Of a stretch of DNA of 64,000 bases, positions 19,346-29,623 are shown in pieces. Within the stretch, counting starts at the first letter, position 1. The number at the start of each line of letters is the position of its first letter. This DNA comes from an uncultured Erythrobacter sp. Lineage in GTDB: Bacteria > Pseudomonadota > Alphaproteobacteria > Sphingomonadales > Sphingomonadaceae. Below the pieces are notes generated by a model. That model was not told where the DNA came from. It made no database searches and saw only the letters and a program-made list of their open reading frames with translations. Where the stretch lies: positions 124,001 through 188,000 of the forward strand of contig CAJXJR010000003.1 in assembly GCA_913055155.1 (NCBI GenBank), written 5' to 3'. The translations under genes were made by a program, and so were the position numbers.

Positions 19346-20259
19346 GTCACCCAGTCCGCCTGCGGCACTTCCAGCAGCTTGAGCAGGCTGGTCAGGTCGC
19401 CGCGATCCACCCACCCGTTCGATGCCGCGCGCGCTTTGGGCTTGGCGCGATAGGCAATGCCGTAGGTTGCAGCATCCAGGATCGGGATATCGTTGGCTCC
19501 GTCGCCTGCGGCCATCACGGCGGCTTCGTCGCCCAGCTTGCCCAGTTCCTCTTGCAGCGTGGCCAGCTTGGTCGAACTGTCGCAGATCTCGCCGACCAGC
19601 CCGCCGGTCAGCTTGCCGCCGACCACGTCCAGCCGGTTGCCAACCACGCGGTCGAAGCCCAGCTGCGTGGCCACCACGTCTGCGAAGTGGTGAAAGCCGC
19701 CGGTCACCAGCACGGTGCGAGAGCCCTTGGCGCGCAGGGTCTCCACCAACACGCGCGCGCCTTCGGTCGGGCGGATACGTTCGTCCAGGCAGCGATAGAT
19801 CGCCTCTTCCTCCAGCCCCTCCAGCAACGCCACGCGTTCGCGCAGCGCGGCCTCGAAGTCGAGTTCGCCCTGCATCGCGCGCTCGGTAATGGCGGCAACC
19901 TTTTCCTTCAGGTCGGCAAAGTCGGCCAGTTCGTCGATACATTCCTGCCCGATCATGGTGGAATCCATGTCCGACACGAACAGGTCTGGCAGCCGGAAGA
20001 AATCGCGCGCAATGATCGCATCGCTGGGCGCGAAATGCGCATCGATGGCGCCGCGCAGCATTTCCAAGTCGTCACCCGGCGATTCGATCTGCAGCACATC
20101 GCCGCAGAAATCGAGCATGGCCGCGTGGGCCACGGGCACCTCGCTGTCTGCCAGCGCAGCCGTCATGGCGTCGAGGCTGCTTTCCAGCGTGGCGGGGTCT
20201 GCTATCAGCCGGGCAATGAGCAAGTCTGCAACTCCAGATAGGAAACTGGTCGCGCTCAT
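19342..20259 (-). CDS. serB: phosphoserine phosphatase
   Basis: HAD phosphatase releasing serine from phosphoserine. The N-terminal ACT-like region is followed by the HAD core: motif I VSDMDSTMIG (Asp97, Asp99), motif II VTGGFHHF and motif III AAGDGANDIPIL. The start is uncertain. ATG 20259 gives 305 residues but has no ribosome site. TTG 20223 (TTG CTC ATT GCC) is preceded by GGAG at a workable distance and gives 293 residues beginning at the first family-like segment LLIARLIADP. Either start overlaps the divergent miaA coding sequence (start 20216). Confidence 0.93.
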   Translation of the reverse strand: MSATSFLSGVADLLIARLIADPATLESSLDAMTAALADSEVPVAHAAMLDFCGDVLQIESPGDDLEMLRGAIDAHFAPSDAIIARDFFRLPDLFVSDMDSTMIGQECIDELADFADLKEKVAAITERAMQGELDFEAALRERVALLEGLEEEAIYRCLDERIRPTEGARVLVETLRAKGSRTVLVTGGFHHFADVVATQLGFDRVVGNRLDVVGGKLTGGLVGEICDSSTKLATLQEELGKLGDEAAVMAAGDGANDIPILDAATYGIAYRAKPKARAASNGWVDRGDLTSLLKLLEVPQADWVT

Positions 20260-21163
20260 TGCAGGGCCAACCGCCAGCGGCAAGAGCGATCTCGCCGTAA
20301 AACTGGCCTTGGCGCTGGAAAAGGCAGGCAAGTCGGCCGTGGTCATCAATGCCGACAGCGCGCAGGTCTATGCCGATTTGCAGGTGCTCAGCGCGCGCCC
20401 AACCGAACAAGAGATGCACGGCGTGCCGCACCGTCTGTTCGGCGCATGGGACGGGGCGCAGGCCTGCTCTGCCGCAGACTGGGCCGACGCGGCGAAGCGC
20501 GAGATAGAGAATGCGCAGCTGGCGGGCGCAGTGCCGATCCTGGTGGGTGGCACGGGCCTGTATATCCGTACGCTGCTGGAAGGGATCGCCCCGATCCCCG
20601 CGATCGACCAGCATGTTCGCGACACGGTTCGCGCGATGGACGCAGAAGCGCTCTACGCAGCGCTGCAACGGGAAGACCCTCACGCCGCGCAGGCGCTGAA
20701 CCCTGGCGACAGCCAGCGGCTGGCGCGGGCGCTGGAGGTGGTCCGATCCACCGACAGGCCCTTGCACGAATGGCAGCGCCACAAGGTCGGCGGCATCGGC
20801 AAGGCGGTGACCCTCGCCCCGCTGGTGCTGCTGCCCGATCGCGAATGGCTGTACGAACGTTGCGACCGCCGTTTCACGCTCATGATGGAAAACGGCGCTG
20901 TGGAAGAGGTGGAGCACCTGCTCGCCCGCAAGCTGCCGGACGACCTGCCCGTAATGCGCGCCATCGGCGTGCCGCAAATCGCAGATTACCTGCGCGGCGC
21001 GACCTCGCGCGAGGATGCGATTGCCCGCGGCCGGCAGGTCACGCGCAACTACGCCAAGCGGCAATATACCTGGCTGCGCCACCAGCCGCCGGACGATTGG
21101 AAGCGCCTTGAACCGGAAAATATCTCAATTGAGCGTGATTTTGATATTTTATTCTCCGATTAG
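20216..21163 (+). CDS. miaA: tRNA dimethylallyltransferase
   Basis: Adds the dimethylallyl group to N6 of A37 in UNN-reading tRNAs. 315 residues with the P-loop GPTASGKS at 17-24, the DSAQVYADLQVLSARP segment, VGGTGLYIRTLLEG and the C-terminal QYTWLRHQ block. ATG 20216 is the only sensible start before the P-loop strand. The gene is divergent from serB and their 5' ends overlap. An attenuator-like hairpin and ilvB follow it. Confidence 0.96.
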   Translation: MSKSATPDRKLVALIAGPTASGKSDLAVKLALALEKAGKSAVVINADSAQVYADLQVLSARPTEQEMHGVPHRLFGAWDGAQACSAADWADAAKREIENAQLAGAVPILVGGTGLYIRTLLEGIAPIPAIDQHVRDTVRAMDAEALYAALQREDPHAAQALNPGDSQRLARALEVVRSTDRPLHEWQRHKVGGIGKAVTLAPLVLLPDREWLYERCDRRFTLMMENGAVEEVEHLLARKLPDDLPVMRAIGVPQIADYLRGATSREDAIARGRQVTRNYAKRQYTWLRHQPPDDWKRLEPENISIERDFDILFSD

Positions 21164-21166
21164 CTG

Positions 21167-21195
21167 TTGACAGGACAGATTGTTCCTCATAGTGA
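21167..21195 (+). promoter_or_regulatory. possible ilvB promoter (perfect -35)
   Basis: A consensus TTGACA at 21167-21172, four bases after the miaA stop, is followed 17 bases later by a poor -10 (TAGTGA, 21190-21195). The strong -35 in the only spacer before ilvB makes it a candidate. If real, transcription would start about 20 bases before the hairpin at 21220. Confidence 0.3.
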
Positions 21196-21219
21196 CGCCC
21201 ACGGTGAGTAGGAGAGGAT

Positions 21220-21256
21220 GGCCCGGCACAAGCGATTGTGCCGGGTCAATCTTTTG
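21220..21256 (+). terminator. terminator-like hairpin before ilvB (candidate attenuator)
   Basis: Stem CCCGGCACAA (21222-21231) / TTGTGCCGGG (21236-21245), extended by two more pairs, closes the GNRA-type loop GCGA; TCAATCTTTT follows. This is a convincing intrinsic terminator. It lies 57 bases after the miaA stop and only 38 bases before the ilvB start, leaving little room for a promoter downstream. It therefore may act as an attenuator of ilvBNC rather than only as a miaA terminator. Confidence 0.65.
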
Positions 21257-21293
21257 CGGAAAGCCCGATTCTTGGTTCCTGAGGGAGAGTACC

Positions 21294-23036
21294 GTGTCCG
21301 ATGAACGCAGCGGCGCTGCGATACTGGTCGAAAGCCTGGTGCGGCAGGGAGTCGAATTCGTGTTCGGCTATCCCGGCGGCGCCGTGCTGCCCATTTACGA
21401 CGAACTGTTTTCCGACCAGCGCATCCGTCACATCCTCGTCCGGCACGAGGCCGGCGCGGCGCATGCTGCCGAAGGCTATGCCCGTTCCACCGGCAAGCCC
21501 GGCGTGGTGCTGGTAACCTCCGGCCCCGGCGCGACCAATGCCATCACCGGCATTGCCGATGCCTTCCTCGATTCGATCCCGCTGGTGGTCATCACCGGCC
21601 AGGTGCCGACCAACCTGATCGGCACCGATGCCTTCCAGGAAGCCGACACCATCGGCCTGACGCGGCATTGCTCGAAGCACAACTACCTGGTGAAGGATCC
21701 GGCTGACCTTGCCGCCACCATCGAGGAGGCGTTCGAAATCGCCTCTACCGGTCGCCCCGGCCCGGTCGTGATCGACGTGCCCAAGAACGTGCAGATCGCC
21801 ACGGCGGAAATGCCTGCGGGCGCCGCCGACCGGAAAAAGCGCTACAACCCGCGCATGGTCGCCTCGGCAGACGAAATTGCCGAAGCCGTCGAGATGATCG
21901 CCAATGCGGAACGCCCGGTTCTCTACACCGGCGGCGGCGTTATCAATTCCGGCCCTGCCGCATCGGAATCGCTGCGCCAGTTCCAGAAGCTGACCGGCGC
22001 GCCGCTGACCTCCACCCTGATGGGCCTTGGCGCCTTCCCTGCCGATCATCCGGATTGGCTGGGCATGCTGGGCATGCACGGCACTTATGAAGCCAACATG
22101 GCGATGAACCAGTGCGACGTGATGGTGTGCGTGGGCGCGCGTTTCGACGACCGCGTAACGGGCAGGCTCGACGCATTCTCGCCAGGTTCGAAGAAGATTC
22201 ACATCGATATCGACCGCGCCAGCATCAACAAGGTGGTGGAAGTCGATCTTGGCATCGTTGGCGATTGCGGCACGGTGCTGGAACAGATGATCGAATGCTG
22301 GGGCAACCGCCCGGCCGGCGACCTTGGCGAATGGAAAGCCCGGATTACCGGCTGGAAGGCACGCGACAGCCTGGCCTACCCCGATCGCGACGAGGCACTG
22401 ATGCCGCAGAAGGCGGTGGAAGTGCTCTACGCCATGACCAGGGACCGCGATCCCATCATCACCACCGAAGTGGGCCAGCACCAGATGTGGGCGGCGCAGT
22501 ATTTCGGCTTCATGGGCCCCAACAAGTGGCTGACCAGCGGCGGCCTTGGCACGATGGGCTATGGCATGCCCGCCGCCATCGGCGCGCAGCTGGGCAACCC
22601 CGATAGCCTGGTAATCGACATTGCCGGCGAAGCCAGCATCCAGATGAACATCCAGGAACTGGGCACCGCCAGCCAGTTCCGCTTGCCGGTAAAGGTGTTC
22701 ATCCTCAACAACGAATACATGGGCATGGTTCGCCAGTGGCAGGAACTGACTTATGAAAGCCGTTATTCGAACAGCTATTCCGACAGCCTGCCCGATTTCG
22801 TGCAGCTGGCCGAAAGCTATGGCTGGAAAGGCATTCGCATCACTTCCGAGGCAGAGCTGGAAGACGGCATCCGCGCCATGCTGGAGCATGACGGTCCGGT
22901 GATGGTGGATTGCCACGTGTCGAAGGAAGCCAACTGCTTCCCGATGATCCCCTCGGGCGCTGCCCATACCGAAATGCTGCTCTACGGCGACCAGGTCGCG
23001 GGCACGATGGAAGACGAAGCAAAGGCACTGGTGTGA
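21294..23036 (+). CDS. ilvB: acetolactate synthase large subunit
   Basis: ThDP-dependent catalytic subunit making acetolactate or acetohydroxybutyrate, the first common step of valine, leucine and isoleucine synthesis. 580 residues. The N-terminal Pyr domain has [14 protein letters not shown] and the catalytic Glu in [17 protein letters not shown]. The ThDP/Mg motif lies at about 440-470; the usual GDGS is replaced by IAGEAS here ([13 protein letters not shown]). The start is GTG 21294 with GAGGGAGAG six bases upstream. The frame stays open upstream to 21180 but has no ribosome site there. The stop overlaps ilvN by one base. Confidence 0.96.
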   Translation: MSDERSGAAILVESLVRQGVEFVFGYPGGAVLPIYDELFSDQRIRHILVRHEAGAAHAAEGYARSTGKPGVVLVTSGPGATNAITGIADAFLDSIPLVVITGQVPTNLIGTDAFQEADTIGLTRHCSKHNYLVKDPADLAATIEEAFEIASTGRPGPVVIDVPKNVQIATAEMPAGAADRKKRYNPRMVASADEIAEAVEMIANAERPVLYTGGGVINSGPAASESLRQFQKLTGAPLTSTLMGLGAFPADHPDWLGMLGMHGTYEANMAMNQCDVMVCVGARFDDRVTGRLDAFSPGSKKIHIDIDRASINKVVEVDLGIVGDCGTVLEQMIECWGNRPAGDLGEWKARITGWKARDSLAYPDRDEALMPQKAVEVLYAMTRDRDPIITTEVGQHQMWAAQYFGFMGPNKWLTSGGLGTMGYGMPAAIGAQLGNPDSLVIDIAGEASIQMNIQELGTASQFRLPVKVFILNNEYMGMVRQWQELTYESRYSNSYSDSLPDFVQLAESYGWKGIRITSEAELEDGIRAMLEHDGPVMVDCHVSKEANCFPMIPSGAAHTEMLLYGDQVAGTMEDEAKALV

Positions 23037-23551
23037 TGAAGATCCAGCATCGCGAATCCGAGCGGCACGTGCTGACCGTGGTCGTCGACAACGAGCCGGG
23101 CATCCTGGCCAAGATCACCGGCCTGTTCACCGCGCGCGGATACAACATCGACAGCCTGACCGTGGCGGACATTTCCGAAGACCACGCGATCAGCCGCATC
23201 ACCATCGTCACCGGCGGCCCGCCGCAGGTGATCGACCAGATCATGGCGCAGCTGGAGCGGCTGGTGCCGGTCCACCGCGTGACCGACCTGACCGACGAAG
23301 GCCCGCACGTGGAGCGCGAGCTGGCGCTGGTGAAGGTAAAAGGCACCGGCGACGACCGCGTGGAAGCCTTGCGCATCGCCGACGTGTTCCGCGCCAACGT
23401 GGTCGACACCACGACAGAGAGCTTCGTCTTCGAGCTGACCGGCTCGAAGGACAAGATCGACAGTTTCGTTGCACTCATGCGCGGCCTTGGCCTCGTCGAG
23501 GTCGGTCGTTCCGGCATCGTCGGCATGATGCGCGGCAGCGAAGCAGCCTAG
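23036..23551 (+). CDS. ilvN: acetolactate synthase small (regulatory) subunit
   Basis: 171 residues. The N-terminal ACT domain (LTVVVDNEPGILAKITGLF, ARGYNIDSLTVA) binds valine for feedback inhibition, and the C-terminal ALS_ss domain follows from about residue 85. Its ATG shares one base with the ilvB stop (TGATG), giving 1:1 coupled synthesis. ilvC follows after 73 bases that contain a small hairpin. Confidence 0.96.
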   Translation: MKIQHRESERHVLTVVVDNEPGILAKITGLFTARGYNIDSLTVADISEDHAISRITIVTGGPPQVIDQIMAQLERLVPVHRVTDLTDEGPHVERELALVKVKGTGDDRVEALRIADVFRANVVDTTTESFVFELTGSKDKIDSFVALMRGLGLVEVGRSGIVGMMRGSEAA

Positions 23552-23582
23552 GACGGTTTCAATCATTCACCGAGAGGCCTAG

Positions 23583-24644
<1,062 letters not shown>

Positions 24645-24663
24645 GTTGCCCGGAACCGTCTAA

Positions 24664-24723
24664 CCCGGTGGACATTGTCAACGTGGCGCGGCAAGCTGCG
24701 CTGCAGATAAATCCACCGGGGAG
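24664..24723 (+). promoter_or_regulatory. inverted repeat sequestering the ribosome site of the YceI gene
   Basis: CCCGGTGGA (24664-24672) and TCCACCGGG (24712-24720) are perfect 9-base complements. The 3' arm overlaps the Shine-Dalgarno sequence GGGGAG (24718-24723), eight bases before the ATG at 24731. Pairing would hide the ribosome site. A role in translational control is inferred. Confidence 0.4.
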
Positions 24724-24730
24724 ACTTTTC

Positions 24731-25381
24731 ATGCGTAAGACGATTCTGGCCGTTTCCGGCGCTGCAGCCCTGGGCGCAGTTGCCCTAACCGGGCTCAACG
24801 CCCAAGGCGGCCCTGCTGCAGAGGAAATGGACACCAGCGCCATTTCATCGGGCAGCTATTCCACCGATCCGGCCCACTCGCTGGTCGTGTGGCGCCTCGA
24901 TCACCTGGGCTTCAACGACTATGTCGGCATCTTCGGCGATGTTACCGGCACGATGAACCTGGACACCGAAAACCTGGCCAATTCCAGCGTCGACGTGACC
25001 ATCCCTATCGCCTCTGTCACCGTTGCCAGCGAAGGCCTGCGCGAACACCTGCTGCGCGCCGCCGGCAACGAAACCAACGTGCCCGATTTCTTCGGCCCGG
25101 AACCTGCCCCCGCGCGGTTCGTGTCCACCGCCGTGCACCAGACGGGCGATCACACCGCACACATCATGGGTGACCTGACTTTCAACGGCGTCACCAACCC
25201 GGTCACCATCCAGGCCGAACTGGCCGGTATGGGCACCAACATGATGAGCCAGAAGGAAACCGTGGGTTTCCACGGCACCACCACCATCACCCGTTCGGAA
25301 TGGAACCTGGGCTGGGGCATCCCCTTCGGCCTGGGCGACGAGGTGGAACTCGACATCACGGTGGCCTTCGAAAAGGACTGA
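24731..25381 (+). CDS. YceI-family periplasmic protein
   Basis: 216 residues. A signal peptide (MRKTILAVSGAAALGAVALTGLNA) is followed by the lipocalin-like YceI beta-barrel (YSTDPAHSLVVWRLDHLGFN, GDVTGTMNLD, VDVTIPIASVTV, GDLTFNGVTNPV, EVELDITVAFEKD). YceI proteins bind isoprenoid chains such as polyprenols. The gene sits between ilvC and leuA without an obvious metabolic link. It has its own structured 5' region and a strong terminator. Confidence 0.9.
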   Translation: MRKTILAVSGAAALGAVALTGLNAQGGPAAEEMDTSAISSGSYSTDPAHSLVVWRLDHLGFNDYVGIFGDVTGTMNLDTENLANSSVDVTIPIASVTVASEGLREHLLRAAGNETNVPDFFGPEPAPARFVSTAVHQTGDHTAHIMGDLTFNGVTNPVTIQAELAGMGTNMMSQKETVGFHGTTTITRSEWNLGWGIPFGLGDEVELDITVAFEKD

Positions 25382-25410
25382 TCCACCACCAAAAGACCGC
25401 CAATGCAAAA

Positions 25411-25453
25411 GGGGGTGCGCGGCCTGCAGGGGCGGCGCACCCCCATTTGTTTC
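25411..25453 (+). terminator. rho-independent terminator after the YceI gene
   Basis: Ten-base-pair stem GGGGGTGCGC (25411-25420) / GCGCACCCCC (25435-25444) with a 14-base GC-rich loop, followed by the T-rich ATTTGTTTC. Confidence 0.85.
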
Positions 25454-25489
25454 TGGACCTGTTACCCAATCGTCCCTACATGGGTTCGC

Positions 25490-25537
25490 ATGACGCAGGC
25501 CTACAGCCTATTCCTGCTTCGACTTACACGCCCTTAG
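25490..25537 (+). CDS. putative leucine-rich leader peptide of leuA
   Basis: A 15-codon frame, ATG to TAG, reading MTQAYSLFLLRLTRP. Four of its residues are leucine (codons CTA, CTG, CTT, CTT), clustered at positions 7-12. It lies 117 bases before leuA, and its stop codon falls inside the 5' arm of a long stem. This is the composition and placement expected of a leucine attenuation peptide. It has no clear ribosome site. An overlapping frame from ATG 25480 (MGSHDAGLQP...) is the alternative reading of this stretch. Confidence 0.55.
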   Translation: MTQAYSLFLLRLTRP

Positions 25538-25579
25538 GCGTGCATTTGTCCTGCGCGAAGCAGGGCTTCGCCTAAGGGC
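25513..25579 (+). promoter_or_regulatory. leuA leader RNA with mutually exclusive structures
   Basis: Two structures compete. Structure one is an 11-bp perfect stem, GCCCTTAGGCG (25530-25540) with CGCCTAAGGGC (25569-25579), enclosing a small hairpin CCTGC (25550-25554) / GCAGG (25560-25564). Structure two pairs CCTGCTTCG (25513-25521), which lies in the Leu codons of the leader peptide, with CGAAGCAGG (25556-25564), a perfect 9-bp match. A ribosome stalled on the Leu codons would cover the 5' partner of structure two. No U-run follows the long stem, so it is not a standard intrinsic terminator. Confidence 0.6.
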
Positions 25580-25653
25580 CGATCCACCACAGGTTGATAA
25601 ATTCGCAAGCGGCGTTACCCGCGTGCGTCAAAGTCGAAGAGAGCTGCTTAGCA

Positions 25654-27351
25654 ATGCCCATGTTGTCCGATCCCTCGGTCAAGTACCGTCCCTTCCCGCA
25701 AGTAAACTTGCCTGACCGGCAATGGCCCTCGCGCACGATTGCCGCCCCGCCCCGCTGGCTTTCCACCGACCTGCGCGACGGCAACCAGTCGATCATCGAT
25801 CCGATGGACCGCGCCAAGAAGACGCGCTTCTTCGACCTGCTGGTGGAAGTGGGCGTGAAGGAGATCGAAGTCGGCTTTCCCGCTGCCGGGCAGACCGAGT
25901 TCGACTTCATCTCGTGGCTGGTGCAGTCCGAACGCGTGCCCGAAGACGTGGTGGTGCAAGTGCTCACCCAGTCGCGCGAGGACCTTATCAAGCGCAGCTT
26001 CGAAAGCCTCGAAGGCGCACATTCGGCCATCGTCCACCTCTACAACGCCGTCAGCCCCGCCTGGCGCGACATCGTCTTCCGCATGAGCAAGGACGAAGTG
26101 AAGCAGGTCGCCGTGAAAGGCGCTCAGTTGCTGGTGGACGAGGCGGCGAAGCGCCCGAACACAAAGTGGCAGTTCGAATACTCGCCGGAAACTTTCTCTA
26201 CCGCGGAACTGGATTTCAGCCTGGAGGTTTGCGAGGCGGTGATGAATGTCGTCGGCCCGACGAAGGACTGGCCGATCATCCTCAACCTGCCCGCCACGGT
26301 AGAGGCAGCCACGCCCAACATCTACGCCGACCAGATCGAGTATTTCTGTCGCAACCTGCCCAACCGGGAAGCTGCGGTGATCTCGCTCCACACCCATAAC
26401 GACCGCGGCACCGGCGTCGCTGCCGCCGAACTGGGCCTGATGGCCGGCGCCGACCGCGTCGAAGGCTGCCTGTTCGGCAATGGCGAGCGCACCGGCAACT
26501 GCTGCCTGGTGACCGTGGCGCTGAACATGTACACCCAAGGCGTCGATCCCGGCCTCGACTTTTCCGATATCGACAAGGTGATCGAGACGGTGGAGTACTG
26601 CAACGAACTGCCCGTCCACCAGCGCCACCCCTATGGCGGCGAACTGGTGTTCACGGCCTTCTCCGGCAGCCACCAGGATGCCATCAAGAAAGGCTTCGAG
26701 GCGCACGAGCAGCAGAACGACCAGCAGTGGCGCGTGCCCTACCTGCCGATCGATCCGGCAGACCTTGGCCGCGATTACGAAGCGGTGATCCGCGTCAACT
26801 CGCAGTCCGGCAAGGGCGGCTTTGCCTGGGTGTTGCAGCAGACGCAGGGGCTGAAACTGCCCAAGAAGCTGCAAGCGCACTTTTCCAAGCACGTGCAGTT
26901 CATGGCTGACGATACCGGGCGCGAACTCAACGCCGACGACATCTGGGAATGCTTCAGGCAGACCTATTACGTCAAGGTGGAGAACCGGCAGTTCACGCTG
27001 GTCGACTATGACGAGAGCCGCACCGCGGACGGCGACCGCGTGTTCACCGGCACGATCCTGGTCGATGGCGAGGAACAGCGGGTTTCGGGTCGCGGCAAGG
27101 GCCTGATTTCCAGCGTGCTGGCCACCATTCGCGATGCCTATGGCCTCGATCTTGAAGTGGTCGACTATTCCGAGCACGCGCTGGGCACCGGCGTGGATGC
27201 ACGTGCGGCCGCCTATATCGAATGGGCCTTGCCCGACGGCCGCAGCGGCTGGGGCGTGGGCATCGACGAGGACGTGGCCACCGCCAGCGTGCGCGCGATC
27301 ATCTCTGCCGCCAACGGCGCTTCGCACGGGCCGGGAACGCAGCGGTTCTGA
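25654..27351 (+). CDS. leuA: 2-isopropylmalate synthase
   Basis: Condenses 2-oxoisovalerate with acetyl-CoA, the first committed step of leucine synthesis. At 565 residues it is the longer LeuA type. The TIM barrel starts at about 40 (RWLSTDLRDGNQSIIDPMD, with the metal-binding Asp in TDLRDGNQ). HTHNDRGTGVAAAELGLMAGADRVEGCLFGNGERTGN supplies the His metal ligands, and the C-terminal allosteric LeuA domain (about 420-560) includes GRGKGLISSVLATIRDA. ATG 25654 is used, with a second ATG two codons on; GAAGAGAG at 25636-25643 is the likely ribosome site. The leader peptide region upstream suggests leucine control. Confidence 0.96.
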   Translation: MPMLSDPSVKYRPFPQVNLPDRQWPSRTIAAPPRWLSTDLRDGNQSIIDPMDRAKKTRFFDLLVEVGVKEIEVGFPAAGQTEFDFISWLVQSERVPEDVVVQVLTQSREDLIKRSFESLEGAHSAIVHLYNAVSPAWRDIVFRMSKDEVKQVAVKGAQLLVDEAAKRPNTKWQFEYSPETFSTAELDFSLEVCEAVMNVVGPTKDWPIILNLPATVEAATPNIYADQIEYFCRNLPNREAAVISLHTHNDRGTGVAAAELGLMAGADRVEGCLFGNGERTGNCCLVTVALNMYTQGVDPGLDFSDIDKVIETVEYCNELPVHQRHPYGGELVFTAFSGSHQDAIKKGFEAHEQQNDQQWRVPYLPIDPADLGRDYEAVIRVNSQSGKGGFAWVLQQTQGLKLPKKLQAHFSKHVQFMADDTGRELNADDIWECFRQTYYVKVENRQFTLVDYDESRTADGDRVFTGTILVDGEEQRVSGRGKGLISSVLATIRDAYGLDLEVVDYSEHALGTGVDARAAAYIEWALPDGRSGWGVGIDEDVATASVRAIISAANGASHGPGTQRF

Positions 27352-27367
27352 GCAGCGATAGGTAGCA

Positions 27368-27431
27368 ATCCGGGGGGCAGCGCTTCCCGGATACTGACAG
27401 GTGCAGGGCTAGCTGGAAGCTTCACGCTTCC
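27368..27431 (+). other. two hairpins between leuA and the hybrid kinase gene
   Basis: ATCCGGG (27368-27374) / CCCGGAT (27386-27392) and GGAAGC (27415-27420) / GCTTCC (27426-27431). Neither is followed by a T-run. They may be weak terminators or mRNA 3'-end structures of leuA; no function is assigned. Confidence 0.3.
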
Positions 27432-27445
27432 TGCCGGACACAGCC

Positions 27446-29044
<1,599 letters not shown>

Positions 29045-29053
29045 CCGGCGCGG

Positions 29054-29623
29054 TCAGCCGTGCGGCTCGGTGTTCGCCCACAAGTCGTCGACCATCGCAT
29101 CGAGCACGGTAAAGTCCTGGCCGGATCGGAACGGGTCCTTGCGATTGAGCATGAGCCTGCCCGGCCCGCCATGCAGCAAGCGGCGACGCAAGGCGCGTTG
29201 CAACAGGTCCAGCCGCAACATCGCCTCGCCATCGGCATGGCGCGGGCAGGTGCCGACGCGGCGCGACCAGTCCGCCTCGATCTGGCCCACCCGATCGGCC
29301 ACCATGACGTTGTAGCTGCGATGCGGCCCGCGGTGCATCGGCAGCCCGACGTGCAAGGCGGCGGAGACACTGGCCGGCAACAGCAGGCCGTTACGGCGAA
29401 AGTCGTCGAAACCGATATGCTCGCGGCCAAGTCTGGCCAGCATGTTCGCAAGGCCGCGGGTGTTCAGCAATTGCAGCGGCAGCAGGTGATGGCGTTGCAT
29501 GTCCGCCTGGTAATCGGGCTGGCCACGAACATTGACCGACCGGAACGACAGGTGCGCGCGGCGATTGCCGACGTGCAACGCGCGAGCCTTGCGCGAAAAC
29601 CGACCTAGTGCGACCCCCTCCAC
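29054..29623 (-). CDS. AHH-type (HNH/Endo VII superfamily) nuclease-like protein
   Basis: 189 residues with no signal peptide. The core pattern matches the AHH branch of HNH/endonuclease VII folds: paired His45-His46 in DMQRHHLLPLQLL, then GFDDFRRNGLLLP with Asn78, then LPMHRGPHRSYN with His97 and His101. In this fold the HH pair and later His/Asn form the metal site. AHH domains are best known as the tips of polymorphic toxins; here the domain stands alone. The GTG start at 29623 overlaps the upstream gene by 19 bases. A TTG further in is also possible, so the N-terminus is uncertain. It converges with the hybrid kinase. Confidence 0.65.
   Translation of the reverse strand: MEGVALGRFSRKARALHVGNRRAHLSFRSVNVRGQPDYQADMQRHHLLPLQLLNTRGLANMLARLGREHIGFDDFRRNGLLLPASVSAALHVGLPMHRGPHRSYNVMVADRVGQIEADWSRRVGTCPRHADGEAMLRLDLLQRALRRRLLHGGPGRLMLNRKDPFRSGQDFTVLDAMVDDLWANTEPHG

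Noticed and set aside
21180-21293. The in-frame Leu/Ile/Val-rich stretch (FLIVTPTV) before ilvB as a leader peptide or as the true ilvB N-terminus
   Set aside because: It has no stop codon, so it is not an independent peptide. As an N-terminal extension it lacks a ribosome site, runs through the terminator hairpin and does not match the family start, whereas GTG 21294 has a strong ribosome site.
25530-25579. Calling the 11-bp leuA leader stem an intrinsic terminator
   Set aside because: No T-run follows it (CGATCCACCACAGG), so it is listed as a regulatory structure rather than a terminator.
25648-27327. A minus-strand open frame of about 560 codons opposite leuA
   Set aside because: Shadow of leuA, with no motifs or upstream signals.
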